This document shows, in pieces, positions 42,691 to 55,110 of a DNA stretch of 64,000 nucleotides. The position numbers and the translations under genes are program-made. Every line of letters starts with the position of its first letter. Position 1 is the first letter of the stretch. This stretch comes from Alviniconcha marisindica (lineage: Eukaryota > Mollusca > Gastropoda > Provannidae). The notes beneath the pieces are model-generated. The model was not told the DNA's origin and ran no database searches. It saw only the letters and a program-made list of their open reading frames with translations. The stretch lies in contig JABMCL010002216.1 in NCBI GenBank assembly GCA_018857735.1, positions 449,501 to 513,500 on the forward strand, given 5' to 3'.

Positions 42691-43901
42691 TGTTTACGAA
42701 GGACGAGTCTGGCAGCACTAATGTGTATGCGTCAGTTGAAGCTTTGCGAGTTTGTGACTGAATCAACTGCCACTGAGATGCCAAAAGAGAATACTGACGT
42801 GACTAGTCAAGACGGGACAGGCCAAACCTCAGTCCAAGCACTGGTTTACGACATCCTTCCTTCAACCCGGCACTGCCGTATTTAGTTACGTCGATAGTGT
42901 CCAGAAAACTGTCAGCTAATGAGCATTTTTTTTGTTGGTGCTCAGTTGTAAGTTTGTTACAAACAACTGACTCAAATTATATCAAACGTTTGTTTTATGT
43001 TGCCATGTTACGCCAGCTCAAATAAATCCAAAACCGTTTCAAATCGAGACGGAACTTAGTTTCAGTTTTACCCGGGGTGGATGGGTCTCATGTTTACGCC
43101 GTGCGTGCTTGGGCGCTTCTGAGGTTGCTTCCACAGTCTTATCATAGTCAGTACCCACATTCCGAGCACCGCTTTCCGGCACCTCAGTCCTCCAAAGTCT
43201 TGAAGGAAGGATGTCGTAAACCCAGTGCTTGGAGTTTGATCAGTACCCAAACCTTTTGGAGGGCGCTGCGGACCGCGTCAGTGTACAGCTGCGCGGAAAT
43301 AAAGAGTGTCCCTTCAGTGGAATTTGGCAGAGTTTGGAGCCGGAAGGTGTCGGAAAGCGATGCCGCTCCGAGTCAGTGCCGTGGGCCGGACAGGCTACCT
43401 GAGCCGCATCAGTCAAAGCGGCCGCGGCATCAACAGCGTCAGGAACGGAACGGATCTTACTGATTCTGACGAAGCTGGAAATACGAAACTTGACACAACT
43501 GGTTCACCTGCATTTCATTGGGAGACTCAATCACATCGACCGCCAAGAACCCACCAGGATTCCGTACTGATTCCGAGAATTCAATCTGAATTACTATGAT
43601 AGTTCAGCCGGTTTGATGATGATGATGATGATTATTATTATAAAAAATTGTTCCTGTAGTATCTGCTCACCGGCTAGTCTGTGTCAGTGATGATGATACC
43701 CAAGACTCAGTGATACATTATATCATCAATGTAATGCCGCAAGCCATCGCCGGCCACTGGAGTGGCGGATAAAAAAGAAAAAGAAAAGAAAAATTGAAAG
43801 TTTAATGATCGGCCCAGAGATCCACGACTGAAATGCCCCCGGTTTAAAATGTCGACACTTTCACCGGTCCTTTTCAGAGTTCAAAGATAACTGGGTACAG
43901 G

Positions 43902-43902
<1 letters not shown>

Positions 43903-43943
<41 letters not shown>
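43903..43943. repeat. (CA)n microsatellite
   Basis: An uninterrupted CA dinucleotide run. Confidence 0.97.
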
Positions 43944-43945
<2 letters not shown>

Positions 43946-44589
43946 AGCCGTAACACTCACACTAGACACCCCAACTAACCGCAGCTGTGACTGACTGACA
44001 AAGGTGCAACACGGCACCAAATCTGTTCGACTAAAATTGTCGGAAGGAACCGGCACGAGCAAATCGATGGGTAAAACTTAAAAAGTAAATTTAGGATTTC
44101 AAGGAAAAACGAAAGGAGACGAGAAATAAAGAGAGAGTGTGAGAAGTGGATATATGTAGTTCGCTTATTTTATTTTTCGTTCCATCTTTTTGTTTGACAC
44201 ACACCAGTGTAACAGGCTACTTGGCGCCATTTAAGAACGGAAGCGTCCGTACTGAAACGAAGCGACATAAGGTAAGACGCGACGTCACTGATGAGGATGT
44301 GTTTTTTTCTGAGTTTTTGTGTGCTACACATTTCTTGGAAATTCGGGCGTTCTCGAGATTAATTTATTACTAGGTCCGATCAACTGTATTTGATCTCATA
44401 TTTTATTAAACGAAATTATGTTGTCAGTTGAAAATGTTCTTTGTGAATCGAATGTGACTGTGGGAAGTGACTAAGATTCGAGAAAGTGAAAGTTAGAAAC
44501 AAGACGGGGATTTCCACTGTGTACGTGTGCATTTTTCTTTTCCCAGTCTGCTAGTCACTCTATGCTACATGGCTTGTTTGTGATCACCG

Positions 44590-45020
44590 GTAATTTGTTT
44601 TCATTGCTTGCCGCTCACATGTCGACCAATGCAAGACCTCGCAAAACCCATGGCCTTCGCACTTTCTCACACTTCGGTCCCCACATCAGGAACTATCTCC
44701 CCCAAGACCTCAGGCACTCTGTTACTCTCTGTTCCTCAAAAACAAACTCAAGACATTTCTCTTCTCCAAATATTTTAGTTAAGCAACGCTGCCCTTCACC
44801 CCTTTAAATGTATTACTATTAGTAAACTACAATTAGTCTGTATAGTATTATAATGTGTGTTTTTGTGCGTACATCATGCGCATTTTATGTTTGAACCCGT
44901 GTTGATGTGTACATTATGTGATACTGATAGCTTTTTGTTAAATTGATCTCAGTCTCAGTGTACTACATGTTATGTTTGTAGGTGCTTTCAAAATTTCCAT
45001 TATTATTTTTATTATTATTG
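44590..45020 (+). mobile_element. LINE 3' end: ORF2 C-terminus and 3' tail
   Basis: The frame to 44807 contains THGLRTFSHFGPHIRNYLPQ, DLRHSVTL and a FKT-like end. This is the classic terminal block (RSFS..GP.IWN.LP..IR) of non-LTR ORF2 proteins. It is followed by the 3' tail shared with 2610-2755. It is truncated at the 5' side. Confidence 0.8.
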
Positions 45021-46817
45021 TTACTTGTCACACTCACAGTAATCAGCTGAACAGAGTGTGACATGGCAGGAAGAGCAGTTTTGGAGGTCTTCTTTTTATT
45101 TCTTTAGCAGACGTCACTTGAATCCAGGAATGTTGCGTTGGGATGTGCAGTGGTAGTGATCTGTCGGCACTTGGTACTCACTAACTCAGTATTGTCTTTG
45201 AGTGGATTGTGTTGTCTAAGTGCTTCCAGGCTATGAGTATGATAGTTCTTGGAAAGAAGTGCTTGTAATATAATTTGTATTATTTGATGTTGCAGAAACT
45301 GTCATTTCAGATGTAGTTTTTATTTCATTATTTTTAACTGACAGCTGAACTTATCTTGAGACATGTATAGCAGTGGCAATGCCCAGTTATAGTAGTAGTA
45401 CAAACACCAGCAGAAAAATGGGGAGAGCACTTAAATTATTTTGTTTTGTATGACAGTATGTTTTTGTTAGACTGGAGTTGACAGGATCTCACTAAATCTC
45501 TCAACTGTCTCAGTGCAGCCTTTGCTGTCTTTCACTGCTTTCAGGTTGTTCCAGTCTAGGACTCCATGGAAAAAAGCTGTTTTTGAAAACAGCTGTCTAA
45601 CTGTAAGTGTCTTGGTGGTTTCTACAGCACAGTAGTGGGTGTTCTTTCTTGCTGATCAGTCTATAGTGTTTGTTTTCATCAGTTTGTCCAATCTCTTTGG
45701 TCGTAGTTGTATTTTTACTAGGTGGATGAACAAAATTAGGCATCTTAGGCTTAGCCATGATGTTTCGGAGATAAATGTCAGGTACTAGACAAGGCAGGTA
45801 GAGGCAAATAGAGCAGTGCCAGTGGGACAGATGTCTGAGATAAGAAAGAGTAAACTTGTTAACTAATTAAGAAGCTAAAACAGTAAAAGTGAGTTTCATC
45901 ATGTTATTGTACAATTATTAGAATATTACAAATCCCCTGTCATGACTAATTGGATAGTTGGATTTAATGCCCTGTCACTGTCAGCCACATTGTTGTTGTT
46001 TTTTATTGTTTTTTATTTGGTGTGTATGTTACTACGTAGCAGCGTTGTTGTGGTAGCAGCATGGGGAGCTTGTTAAAACAAATCTGACAATACATACATT
46101 TATATTATTATAATTTATAAAAGATGTGTAAATTATAATAGCCTAGAGTTAAAGCAGCCTACTCATCTGAAATGGTAAATGTAAAACTAAAAGAATAAGG
46201 AATGACTTGATCCAAACTGACTTCAGTGATATTGATTTTCTTCAGCTTGGTGTTTGTAGCTCTGCACTGGCCACTGTCATTCCAGTTCTAGTTATGAATG
46301 TTGTTGTCTTCTAGCTCTTGTCTGAAATTTGCCTTGATATAATTATAAGTTATAATGTACTGGTTGACTGGGTGTAAAACACCAAGTTGCTTCCTTATTT
46401 GTCTGAAACTAGTGAAAGTCTGAAAGAGCTTGATAATCAGCAGGTGGAAGTATATTGATGATGTTAAAAAAAAAATCCAAAACAAGAAACTATACAGACA
46501 AATTTTGATTTATATTAATAAGCCCACCCACCCAGTTTTCATTCAGACCTACCCATACAGCAGTACATACACACAGTGACAAAGACACATCACAGTATAC
46601 ATTGAGCTTGCTCAGTGGGGAATACTCCAAATAGTGCTATAGAAAAATTATGTATTATTATTATACTAGTTATACCCACATGTTATATATTGAGTTGACA
46701 ACATGCATAACGTCAGCTGAGGACATGAACGTGTATGACTATGAACACAAATAAACTTAAATACATTTTCAGATGCCTACTGTAAAATTAAGAAGCACAT
46801 TGAGTTAAGCACACACA

Positions 46818-46882
<65 letters not shown>

Positions 46883-47198
46883 AGTAAGGACAAGTGGGCA
46901 GGAAAAACTACAATGTATAAAGTGTGCCTTGGAAGTAGACCAGACAGAATGAATAGAATCTGTTTGTGCCCAGTTGAGATTTTTGCCTGAAGAATCTGTT
47001 TGTACCCAGTTGAGATTTTTGCCTGTTGTCTGTGTCAGTGTGCATGTCCTCTTTAGATTATTCAATTTATTGTCTATTAATGATATTAATGACTTTGGGC
47101 CTATTTCAGATTTGCCCTGATATAACCATAATGGCTGACACCAAGTTACTATTTCAGATCGTTGCCAGTGCCGTGTGAGTGTCAGTTGAAGAGAGAAC
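45021..47198. other. Intergenic stretch upstream of the LEM gene
   Basis: The region is AT-rich with no coding signature. It holds a TGGTTGACTGGGTGTAAAAC repeat fragment near 46360 and (CA)n at 46809-46880. A ~35-bp duplication at 46955-47030 carries GAATCTGTTTGTRCCCAGTT. The LEM gene promoter and any 5' UTR exon must lie here, but cannot be placed. Confidence 0.5.
46809..46880. repeat. (CA)n microsatellite
   Basis: A long CA run with one AT interruption, about 320 bp upstream of the LEM gene start codon. Confidence 0.97.
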
Positions 47199-47301
47199 AT
47201 GCCTCCATTACGACCAGTCTCCTCCTCCATCACATCTCTCACAGACAAGCAGCTGTCTGAGCAGCTGCACATGCATGGAGTGACTTCGGGGCCTATTCTT
47301 C
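47199..47301 (+). CDS. LEM gene exon 1 (residues 1-35)
   Basis: The start codon is followed by MPPLRPVSSSITSLTDKQLS. The donor is C|GTAGGT. The alternative GT four bases downstream would destroy the LEM frame in exon 2. Phase is 1. Confidence 0.88.
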
Positions 47302-50300
47302 GTAGGTTTTTCCCCTCTTTTTCTTCTCCTTTACTGTAGTGCATGTTTACTGAACTCAACTGTTACATTGTATTTAACTTTTTAAGACAATAACAGTTGT
47401 AGCTTGTGTCTGAGTGACTACTCCTTGGCAGGGGAAATACAGATGTAAATGATAACTTTTCAGTAGCGTAAAATTAAAACAATAAAAGCCTACAAACTCA
47501 CTCAAACTACAGTACACATATAGTGTATTTGGAAAATGTATGAAATATGTAAGGGCATAGTAAGATAATTACAATTAGCTGAATTATGCTAGAAGGCCGC
47601 CTTTTTTTTTCTAGCTAAAATACTAACTTTTGTGAAAACTTTTAGCAAACTTTGAGTTTGACTAGTTTTAGTCAAAGACAAGAAAAAATGAAGAAAATGG
47701 GGGAGGGAGGGGAGGTTATGAGTTTAGGAATGGTTTGCATTGAGATAACTTCATTATACATGCATACTACACTACAGGAAACACTGGTCAGCAAGTCTTG
47801 AATTCTGACTCAGTCTCAGGGCAAAAAAAGAAAGAAAAAAGGAATGGCCTAATAAAAAGGCAATAGTCTAAGCTACTGTGGATTGTGAACAGAGGAGATG
47901 AGATTAGGGATGTTGGGTTGAAGAATCAATGGAATTGGAAGTGAGAAAGGGTGGGTTTTATTCACTTATTGGGTGAAACTTTAATTAATGGGGCAATTGA
48001 CAGAAACGAGAGTGAGGCAATTCCCATGCCTGGTTAAAATGCACCCACTGACCCAGTACACACTCTTGAGTCAGCAAGCCTCAGTAAACTCAGTTTTGTC
48101 TGTCAGACACTGGAAATCTTTGGGTAACAGAATCTATGCAGTTCTCACAATGATGGGTGATAAGATAACCTGCAATCATTTCCTGACATCTGTACTATGG
48201 TTATGTTTAATGCATGCTGGTGCAGCGTTACTTGTGATTTTGGCAGAAGTCTGCGTTCTTATTTGAGTAATACTAATAGGTACAAAAGACAAAATAATAC
48301 TGACCTGGGAAATCTTGACACACAAAAATTAACACTTACTTGTGATGGAGTTTGATACCAGTGACAGCCGTTAACCCTTTCCCTGCCCATATGACATCTG
48401 TGGTGAAGTGTTTCCCATCCGCCACAAAGATGTTGTTGGACTTCCTGCTTGAATTCTGACTATTTGCTGTTTATCATGAAATACATTTGATGTCTGTATT
48501 CTGTATGCATGCTCAGGATAAGCCAGGTTCAAGAAAATGAACATTTATGGTGGGGATGACCTGTCTGTGGGGCTTTTTGTTGTTGTTGTTGAAGGATTTC
48601 CATCTGCGGCAATTTCTTTGGCAGGGAAGGGTTTAATTATTTCAGCCGATGCATGGAGTGTGTATGTCAGTTGTTACAAACCATAAGGCATAATCATCCG
48701 TTGCTGGCATGTGCACACAAAGTGAATGTTGCTCAAATACAAATGGTACAATTCTGTCATTCAATTTGTTTGCAGCAAGCACACGCAAGGTGTACGAACT
48801 GAAGCTGTTTGAACTTGAGACTGGTCAAATGGCAGCACCTTCTTCAGGCTACGAGCCAGTCAGCAATGATGAGGAAGAAGAGGACCCCATGGATGAAGAT
48901 AGTAAGTTCTGAGTTATACTACACTTGATCAAAAAAAATTATTTTTATTTTTACGTCAGTGCTAACACAGAAAATGTGTCATTTTTTATTTGAATGCAAA
49001 TGGAGAATACAGCAACAGCTCTGAAGAATCTGTAAAGCTGAAGTTGGGAGGGGGTGGTATCATTTGGTACAGCCAATGTTTATTTTAATAGTTTAAAAAA
49101 AACAAAATTATAGACATTTTCATCACCATTTCTATAATCTGCATGCACGTGTAGAAATGTACTTGAGCAATATGTGCCAAACCACCTTATGGAGGGGAGG
49201 TACTTTGAGTACCAAGGGTTTAAGAAGAAATTTTGCTTCAAACAGGATAAGCCGTTCTGAGACCCTTTTTCATTCAGAAGTAATGTGGAGGGTTCCAGCC
49301 ACTTAACTGTCAGGAAGGTCCACTGTAATTATTGATGCTTTGCTTGCAGCAGCGTGATAAGTGTTGTTGTATCTCGATCATTGTGTGAACTGTGCATGAT
49401 ACAGCTGAATTTAACCAACATTCAGTGGAACCTTTCATGCTAGACTGCCCTCTTTTGGCCACATATTGCATATTTTAAACCCGTTCCTTTGTAGCTAAGT
49501 GCAAGTGAACTGTTCCAAAGACCCCCCCACCCCCCCACCCCACCCCCCAACAGACAACAGCAGTACTGCCACACACACACACACTTTTTATTTTATTTTT
49601 TATAATCTGTATATACCCCTCTTATTAAAAGGACCTGAAGTTTCTTTCATGCTATCAGTATTTTGTGGTTGACAATAGAGAGTGAGTGTCTTTGTGTCTA
49701 AAGGACCTGTGTGTTATGAAGTAATTTGGCTTATCGGTTTTTATGTGAAATGTATTGACAAAGTCTGACCTTGTGGTTTTTGAACAGGTGTGGATGAAGA
49801 GGTGACATTTCAACACTCGCAACCCAGGTGTGTAGCGACAAAAATGGCTTGCATCATATCAGTTTTGTTATTGTTGTATGTGTGCAGCTGCGTTTGTACG
49901 TGAGTGTATAGATGGTAAATAATTATGCAACATTTTCTGCCTGGACAACAACAAAATTGTATTTTTTTTCCACCTCAGATGCTGTGTTTAAATTTTAATC
50001 AAAAGGACATGTAAATTCTGCATGTTCAGCTTTCCATGTTTTATAATGGTACTGATGACCAACTGAATGGCAAGGTCACAAAGCTGTAGATTTTTTTAAA
50101 ATCTGCTGTTTTGAATGCAGTTTGAGTGGGCTTTTGCTCTCCTTTTTATTTTGTTGCTGCTGTTCATAATTGTGCGTGTGACATTGTTTGTAGACAAAGA
50201 ACGACCCAAACCACAAGGACCGAGGTACAGTCACTAAGAAAACCGTCACCACGCAAGCCACTGCACCCCACTGGGATGGCTCACAGCAGCACCGGTGCTG

Positions 50301-52215
50301 AAGGTCCAGACCCTGTGCCCAGGTCCCAGTCACAAAGGTGAGAATGGTTGTCTCCAGCTTTTATGCTGTCTTCTTTCAGTTAGTGTGGTTGTCTCCAGCT
50401 TTTGTTCTTTTCTCACCAGCATGGTTGTCTCCAGCTTTGTGTTGTCTTCTTTCAGTCAACGTGGTTGTCTCCAGTTTTGTGTTGTCCTCTTTCAGGCAGC
50501 ATGGTTGTCTCCAGCTTTGTGTTGTCCTCTTTCAGTCAATGTGGTTGTCTCCAGTTTTGTGTTGTCCTCTTCCAGGCAGCATGGTTGTCTCCAGCTTTGT
50601 GTTGTCCTCTTTCAGTCAATGTGGTTGTCTCCAGTTTTGTGTTGTCCTCTTTCAGTCAGTGTGGTTGTCTCCGGCTTTGTGTTGTCCTCTTTCAGTCAGC
50701 GTGGTTGTCTCCGGCTTTGTGTTGTCCTCTTTCAGTCAGCGTGGTTGTCTCCAGCTTTGTGTTCTTTTCCTGTCAGCACGCTTGTCTCCAGCTTTGTGTT
50801 GTCCTCTTTCAGTCAGCGTGGTTGTTTTCAGCTTTGTGTTCTTTTCCCATCACCATGGTTGTCTCCAGCTTTGTGTTGTCCTCTTTCAGTCAGCGTGGTT
50901 GTTTTCAGCTTTGTGTTCTTTTCCCATCACCATGGTTGTCTCGAGCTTTGTGTTGTCCTCTTCCAATCAGCGTGGGGGGTGGGTGGGGGGCATGGTGTTT
51001 TTCTGCTCCAGCCTGATTGCGTGAAGGTAAACTTTTTTGTTTTGTATTGTTTGCTTCAAGCCAGTCTGTTCGGTGACAGTGAGCACAATCATAAAGAAAA
51101 GTAAAAATGGTTTCTTTCTTTGCTTCAAGTCTTTCTGTTCAGTGAGCACAATCATAAAGAAAAAAAGTAAAATGGTTTCTTTCTTTGCTTCAAGTCTATC
51201 TGTCCAGTGAGCACAATTGTAAAGAAAAGAAGTAAAATGGTTTCTTTCTTTGCTTCAAGTCTATCTGTTCAGTGAGCACAATCATAAAGAAAAAAAGTAA
51301 AATGGTTTCTTTCTTTGCTTCAAGTCTATCTATCCAGTGAGTACAATAATAAAGGTAAAAAGTGAAATGGTTTCTTTGTTTACTTTAAATCTGTATGCTC
51401 AGTGAGTACAGTTTTTGTTCTGCTTTTATTCACTCCATTTTGATGCAGTGCGCATTAATTATTGTCTGCTTAGTTTAACTAGTTTGAAATTTTGAGTACA
51501 TTAGTGTGCTTGCTTTCTGACAGGGACTTTCTGACTTGAAAACTTTGGAGGAAATCTAATAGAAAGCAGGGAAGAGTGGTCTGAGGGATAAGACAGAGCT
51601 GTAGTTTGTTTTTTCTCTCCAGTATTTTGGATCAAGCTACTTTTTGCGTTTTTGTTATTCTGGTTGGTTTTGTTCCCCTTGCATTCTTTCTCAGGAAACC
51701 ATTATTAATATTAATACTTGAATGAAAATGGTGTAATATTTGTACTGAAGTTTGCATTTAGAAATAATGTATATTACATTTAACTATTTATGCCTTTGTA
51801 TTAAAAAGAAAAGAAAAAAGTGATTAAATAGTCTGTTTTGCGGGGGGAGGGGGGGGGGGGGGGGGTTGACGTGTGACTGTCATATAAACATGACAAATAT
51901 TATTTATATTTCTGATGTAAACTATGGAGTGTTCAGTTTTCTTGGTGGTCCACAAAGCCATGATCCCTGCTGGGCTCTCCTCTGGTGACAGAGATCCTGG
52001 TCAGGTTTAAACATTTTAGAAAATCAACACTCAGCCATGTTATTTGATTTGAAATTGTACTAAAACTAACCTCTTGGTATATATATATATATATATCATT
52101 TTACTGACATATACTTTTTCATTTTAACTGTTTTGGTATATATATATATATGTCGTTTTGCTGACGTATACTCTTTCATTTTCACTGTTTTGGTATATAT
52201 ATGTCGTTTTACTGA

Positions 52216-52278
<63 letters not shown>

Positions 52279-54209
52279 CTCCTTCATTTCACTGTTTTGG
52301 TATATATATATAGTCATTTTACTGACATATATATATATATATTATATATATATATATATATAATATATACTATTATACTTTTCATTTTCACTGTTTTGGT
52401 ATATATGTCGTTTTACTGACGTATACTCTTTCATTTTCACTGATCTGGTGTAGGACTGAGACACTGATAGTAGATCTAAAATCTTAGTTATTGTTAAATG
52501 CTATCAGTTATGCAACAGCATTCCCTCGTGAGGACTGTTTGTAGGTGTGAAAACAGTTAAATAAATTTGATTCAGCAACATGTAAAAGTGGAATGGCCAG
52601 CCAGTTTTAGACCACCTTCCAGCTCCAAATTTGGCAAATGAGCACTGCTGCACTCATCACTAATATCTTGCTGGTTTTCTCCCGTCTTGGCCACACTGAA
52701 GATTGGTTATTTTGACATATGGCTGGTTATTTTGACCTATGATTGGTTATTTTGATGTATGACTATGAGGGCAAAGTTTGCACATAGGTGATACTGATGG
52801 CAAAAAGCACTTTTTGGTGTTGATAATAGTTTCTTCCAGCAGCATCAATGCTTTTGAAATACTTTTGTGTGCATGAGCATGTGTGACAGGCAGTCCATAT
52901 AAATCAGTGTTTTCTCTGGTCTTAGTCTTACTGGAAGCACCCCTCTTGTTGTTCACAACATTAGCACAGTATTCAGTAAAGTGACCCAAACATGTTACAA
53001 GTTGTTGAGACGGCGGTGGATAGGTGGAAGTTGACAGGCTGCAGAGTTAGTTACTTGGATGCCACAGCTGAGATCTCTCGGTCTCATTCGTTAATACAAC
53101 ATTAACCAAACACCGGAATCTGGAAAGGCTACAAAGCTGGTCAAAGCTGACTGAAAGAGGACAACACAAAGCTGGACAGTTACAAACTACAAAGCCGAGA
53201 GCAATTACTAGATCAGTAGAAATTAGTAAGTGAACAGAAAATGCAGAGCAACTGTAATAGGGTGTGAAGACATCAGCTGATGAAGAAAATGACTGCGTGC
53301 AGTGAGGAGTTCCAGTTTGCTTAAGAACTGGACCGGTTTTTGTCAAAGGCTGGACAAGAGTGGCCGCAGGCAGAAAAGAAAAAAAGCAAGTGCAGCTAGA
53401 TTCAGCTGAATTGTCCTAGGTTCTTTTTTTCTTCTTCTGATGAGAGTTCATTTGTTTGGGTGTCATGACAATAGTTTTCAAAAACGTCTGCTATAAAAAT
53501 GAATGGTCTAGGCACAATTTCAGCCTCTACTGGGAACTGCGAATGAGGAGCTTGCTCCTGTTTTGTGTCCTCTGTTTCTGCTCGCCGTCTGGGGCTTTGG
53601 GGTGTGCGTAACTGCAAGTGTTTCCGTTACGGATGAAGGATGAGAAAGTTGTAAACACATAAAATTAAAAAGTATGCATGTCATATTTCTTCTTCTTCTC
53701 ATACCTTGTGCAGTAACTGCCATTTGTTTGTGCATTTAGTGTTAATGTTACGTTGTGCTTGTTAACAACTTTCCTTTCACAGGACAGTAAAGCATCAACG
53801 ATGATGACTGTAGACTTGTAGAGCACTCAGTATCCGTGCATTAGTTACACTCACGGTTCACTAACGTGAAAGAGGCACAGCTCTAAAAAGAAAAAAAGAA
53901 TAAACAACAGAGCTAGAAAAGAAAATTGGATTGGGTGTCAATCAGTGCAGCAGTTCAGTGCTTGGCTGAATTTTCGGCTGAAACTGATGAGTTTTGAAGT
54001 GTCTACAATCTTACTGCAGTCTCCCAGATGCTTTGCTAACCCCGTGTGTTTCTAGACCTGTTGTTTCTTCCAGTCAACAAGGAGGCCTGCCACTGTGGGT
54101 CAAACTGCTGGCCGTCATCATTGTCGCCGGTCTGGTCTTTGTCATCATCAAAAACATGGAGAGTGACCCCACCAGCGACATCCCTGAACAAATTGAAATC
54201 AACATCTAA
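47199..54209 (+). CDS. Emerin-like LEM-domain inner nuclear membrane protein, five exons, 188 residues
   Basis: Exons 47199-47301, 48776-48901, 49788-49827, 50194-50337 and 54056-54209 join in frame across GT-AG introns. Residues 13-50 form a LEM domain (SLTDKQLSEQLHMHG, then GPILPSTRKVYELKLFE), the ~40-residue helix-turn-helix fold that binds barrier-to-autointegration factor. An acidic linker (DEEEEDPMDED) and a basic, Ser/Pro/Thr-rich middle follow. One C-terminal transmembrane helix (about 150-169, LWVKLLAVIIVAGLVFVIIK) precedes an 18-residue tail. The layout is that of emerin: N-terminal LEM, nucleoplasmic linker, single tail anchor. Human emerin is 254 residues and LAP2 is another LEM relative, so orthology to EMD rather than another small LEM protein is inferred. 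Extra exons inside the 3.7-kb last intron cannot be excluded. Confidence 0.9.
48776..48901 (+). CDS. LEM gene exon 2 (residues 35-77)
   Basis: Acceptor TTTGCAG; encodes STRKVYELKLFELETGQ, the second half of the LEM domain, then a strongly acidic stretch. Donor GTAAGT. Confidence 0.92.
49788..49827 (+). CDS. LEM gene exon 3, 40 bp (residues 77-90)
   Basis: Acceptor TTTTTGAACAG and donor GTGTGT bracket an open segment encoding SVDEEVTFQHSQP. It preserves the frame between exons 2 and 4. Confidence 0.75.
50194..50337 (+). CDS. LEM gene exon 4 (residues 90-138)
   Basis: The exon encodes a basic linker (RQRTTQTTRTEVQSLRKPSP, then RKPLHPTGMAHSS). It has acceptor GTTTGTAG and donor GTGAGA. The 40-bp tandem array begins about 7 bp after the donor. 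Confidence 0.85.
50345..50975 (+). repeat. 40-bp tandem array, about 15 units, in the last intron of the LEM gene
   Basis: Unit GGTTGTCTCCAGCTTTGTGT, TGTCCTCTTTCAGTCAGCGT. All three forward frames are open only because 40 is not a multiple of three and the unit lacks stops. Each unit carries a pyrimidine tract and CAG resembling a 3' splice site. Confidence 0.97.
51047..51440 (+). repeat. ~66-bp tandem repeat, about six units
   Basis: Units share TTTCTTTCTTTGCTTCAAGT, CTATCTGTTCAGTGAGCACA and ATCATAAAGAAAA. It lies in the same intron as the 40-bp array. Confidence 0.93.
51842..51866. repeat. Poly(G)-rich tract
   Basis: A G run with single A interruptions; a possible assembly weak point. Confidence 0.9.
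52070..52460. repeat. (TA)n-rich tandem repeat
   Basis: About six units of TTTTGGTATATATAT, TTTTACTGACNTATACT and TTTCATTTTCACTG occur, with a (TA)n run of more than 60 bp at 52210-52275. Confidence 0.9.
52461..54055. other. Distal part of the last LEM-gene intron
   Basis: A short triple repeat of GGTTATTTTGA units lies at 52704-52755. No conserved exon was seen, although a phase-2 exon here would be compatible with the flanking phases. Confidence 0.5.
54056..54209 (+). CDS. LEM gene last exon: transmembrane anchor and stop
   Basis: Acceptor GTTTCTAG is followed by RPVVSSSQQGG, a hydrophobic helix flanked by Lys, and the tail NMESDPTSDIPEQIEINI before TAA. It is in frame with exon 4. Confidence 0.92.
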
Positions 54210-55110
54210 TTTTTTCACTGACCTTGAGTGCATTGTTTTTGTCATTTGATTTGTTCACTGACCTTGAGTGCATTGTTTTTATAATTTATTGAGCTTGCAG
54301 TGACGCAACTTGTTTTTGTCAGATAAGATAATGTTGGAACAATTTTGATTGGATTATGATGATGGTGCTCACGCCATTCATCTGCAGGCTACAGTTGTAG
54401 TTGCTGGGGATTTTTTTTTTTGTAATTTTTTTTTTTATGTGTGTTTTTATTTAAGATTTGTCTTTGAGACAGTGCATTGTTAATATGTAGTCTGATTAAA
54501 ATGCCATATTGCTGTGAGGAGAAAGGATTGAATAGGGTCAGTCAAATGTGAACCATTGCATTTGACCTCTTCTGTGCTGCATTTGTACTGTGGTAAAATC
54601 ACAATATGATTGGTGTAGTATTGGCTTTAATATAGTCTGATGTAGTATTGCTTTAGTTTAATACAAAGAGTTAAAGGTTAAACACAGAAACTTACATTAT
54701 TTCAATCCCCTGGCTTTCAGCTTTTTTACTTGGGTTATTTTTTTTTTTTTTAAATGGCTCATGTTCCATGTCATGGCAGTCTCTGTAATGATTGGTGTCC
54801 AGATGCCACTGATGTTTAAGACAGTCTGACTTTTCTTGGTTGTCAAAGCTGGAACCTTTCTATGATGATGACCTCATTTATGCATTTAACTGTTCCTACT
54901 AGTACTAGGACTAAACTACTATGCCTGACGATGACCACAGTTAAGATTTTCCTAATGCAAGTGCTAGTTTTGATGACCAACCTCAGCTAAGCTTTTGCTT
55001 GTTCCTGCTAGAAGACTGGTATTAATTTTGATGACTGCATGCTTTCAAAATCACAGCTAAGTTGACAATGTGAAAACTACAAGAATAAAAAATAAACATC
55101 TCAGAACGTT
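54210..55110 (+). other. LEM gene 3' UTR region with poly(A) signals
   Basis: A 45-bp duplication (TTCACTGACCTTGAGTGCAT twice) directly follows the stop. Candidate poly(A) signals are ATTAAA at 54495-54500 and tandem AATAAA at 55084-55089 and 55091-55096. Confidence 0.55.

Larger units (their letters stand above)
37120..43780. other. Intergenic region with unusual composition
   Basis: Upstream of G6PD the DNA is markedly richer in CpG, GCCGG/CCGGC and CAGT/ACTG words than the rest of the window. For example, six CAGT/ACTG words occur in 37261-37440. Apart from SINE and LINE fragments, a poly(G) run and (CA)n, no gene was recognised. Open frames here on both strands lack domain signatures. 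Confidence 0.5.

Noticed and set aside
50295..51104. 269-, 228- and 204-codon open frames with Val/Ser/Cys-rich repeats
   Set aside because: All three forward frames are open across the same 40-bp minisatellite; it is the intron following LEM exon 4.
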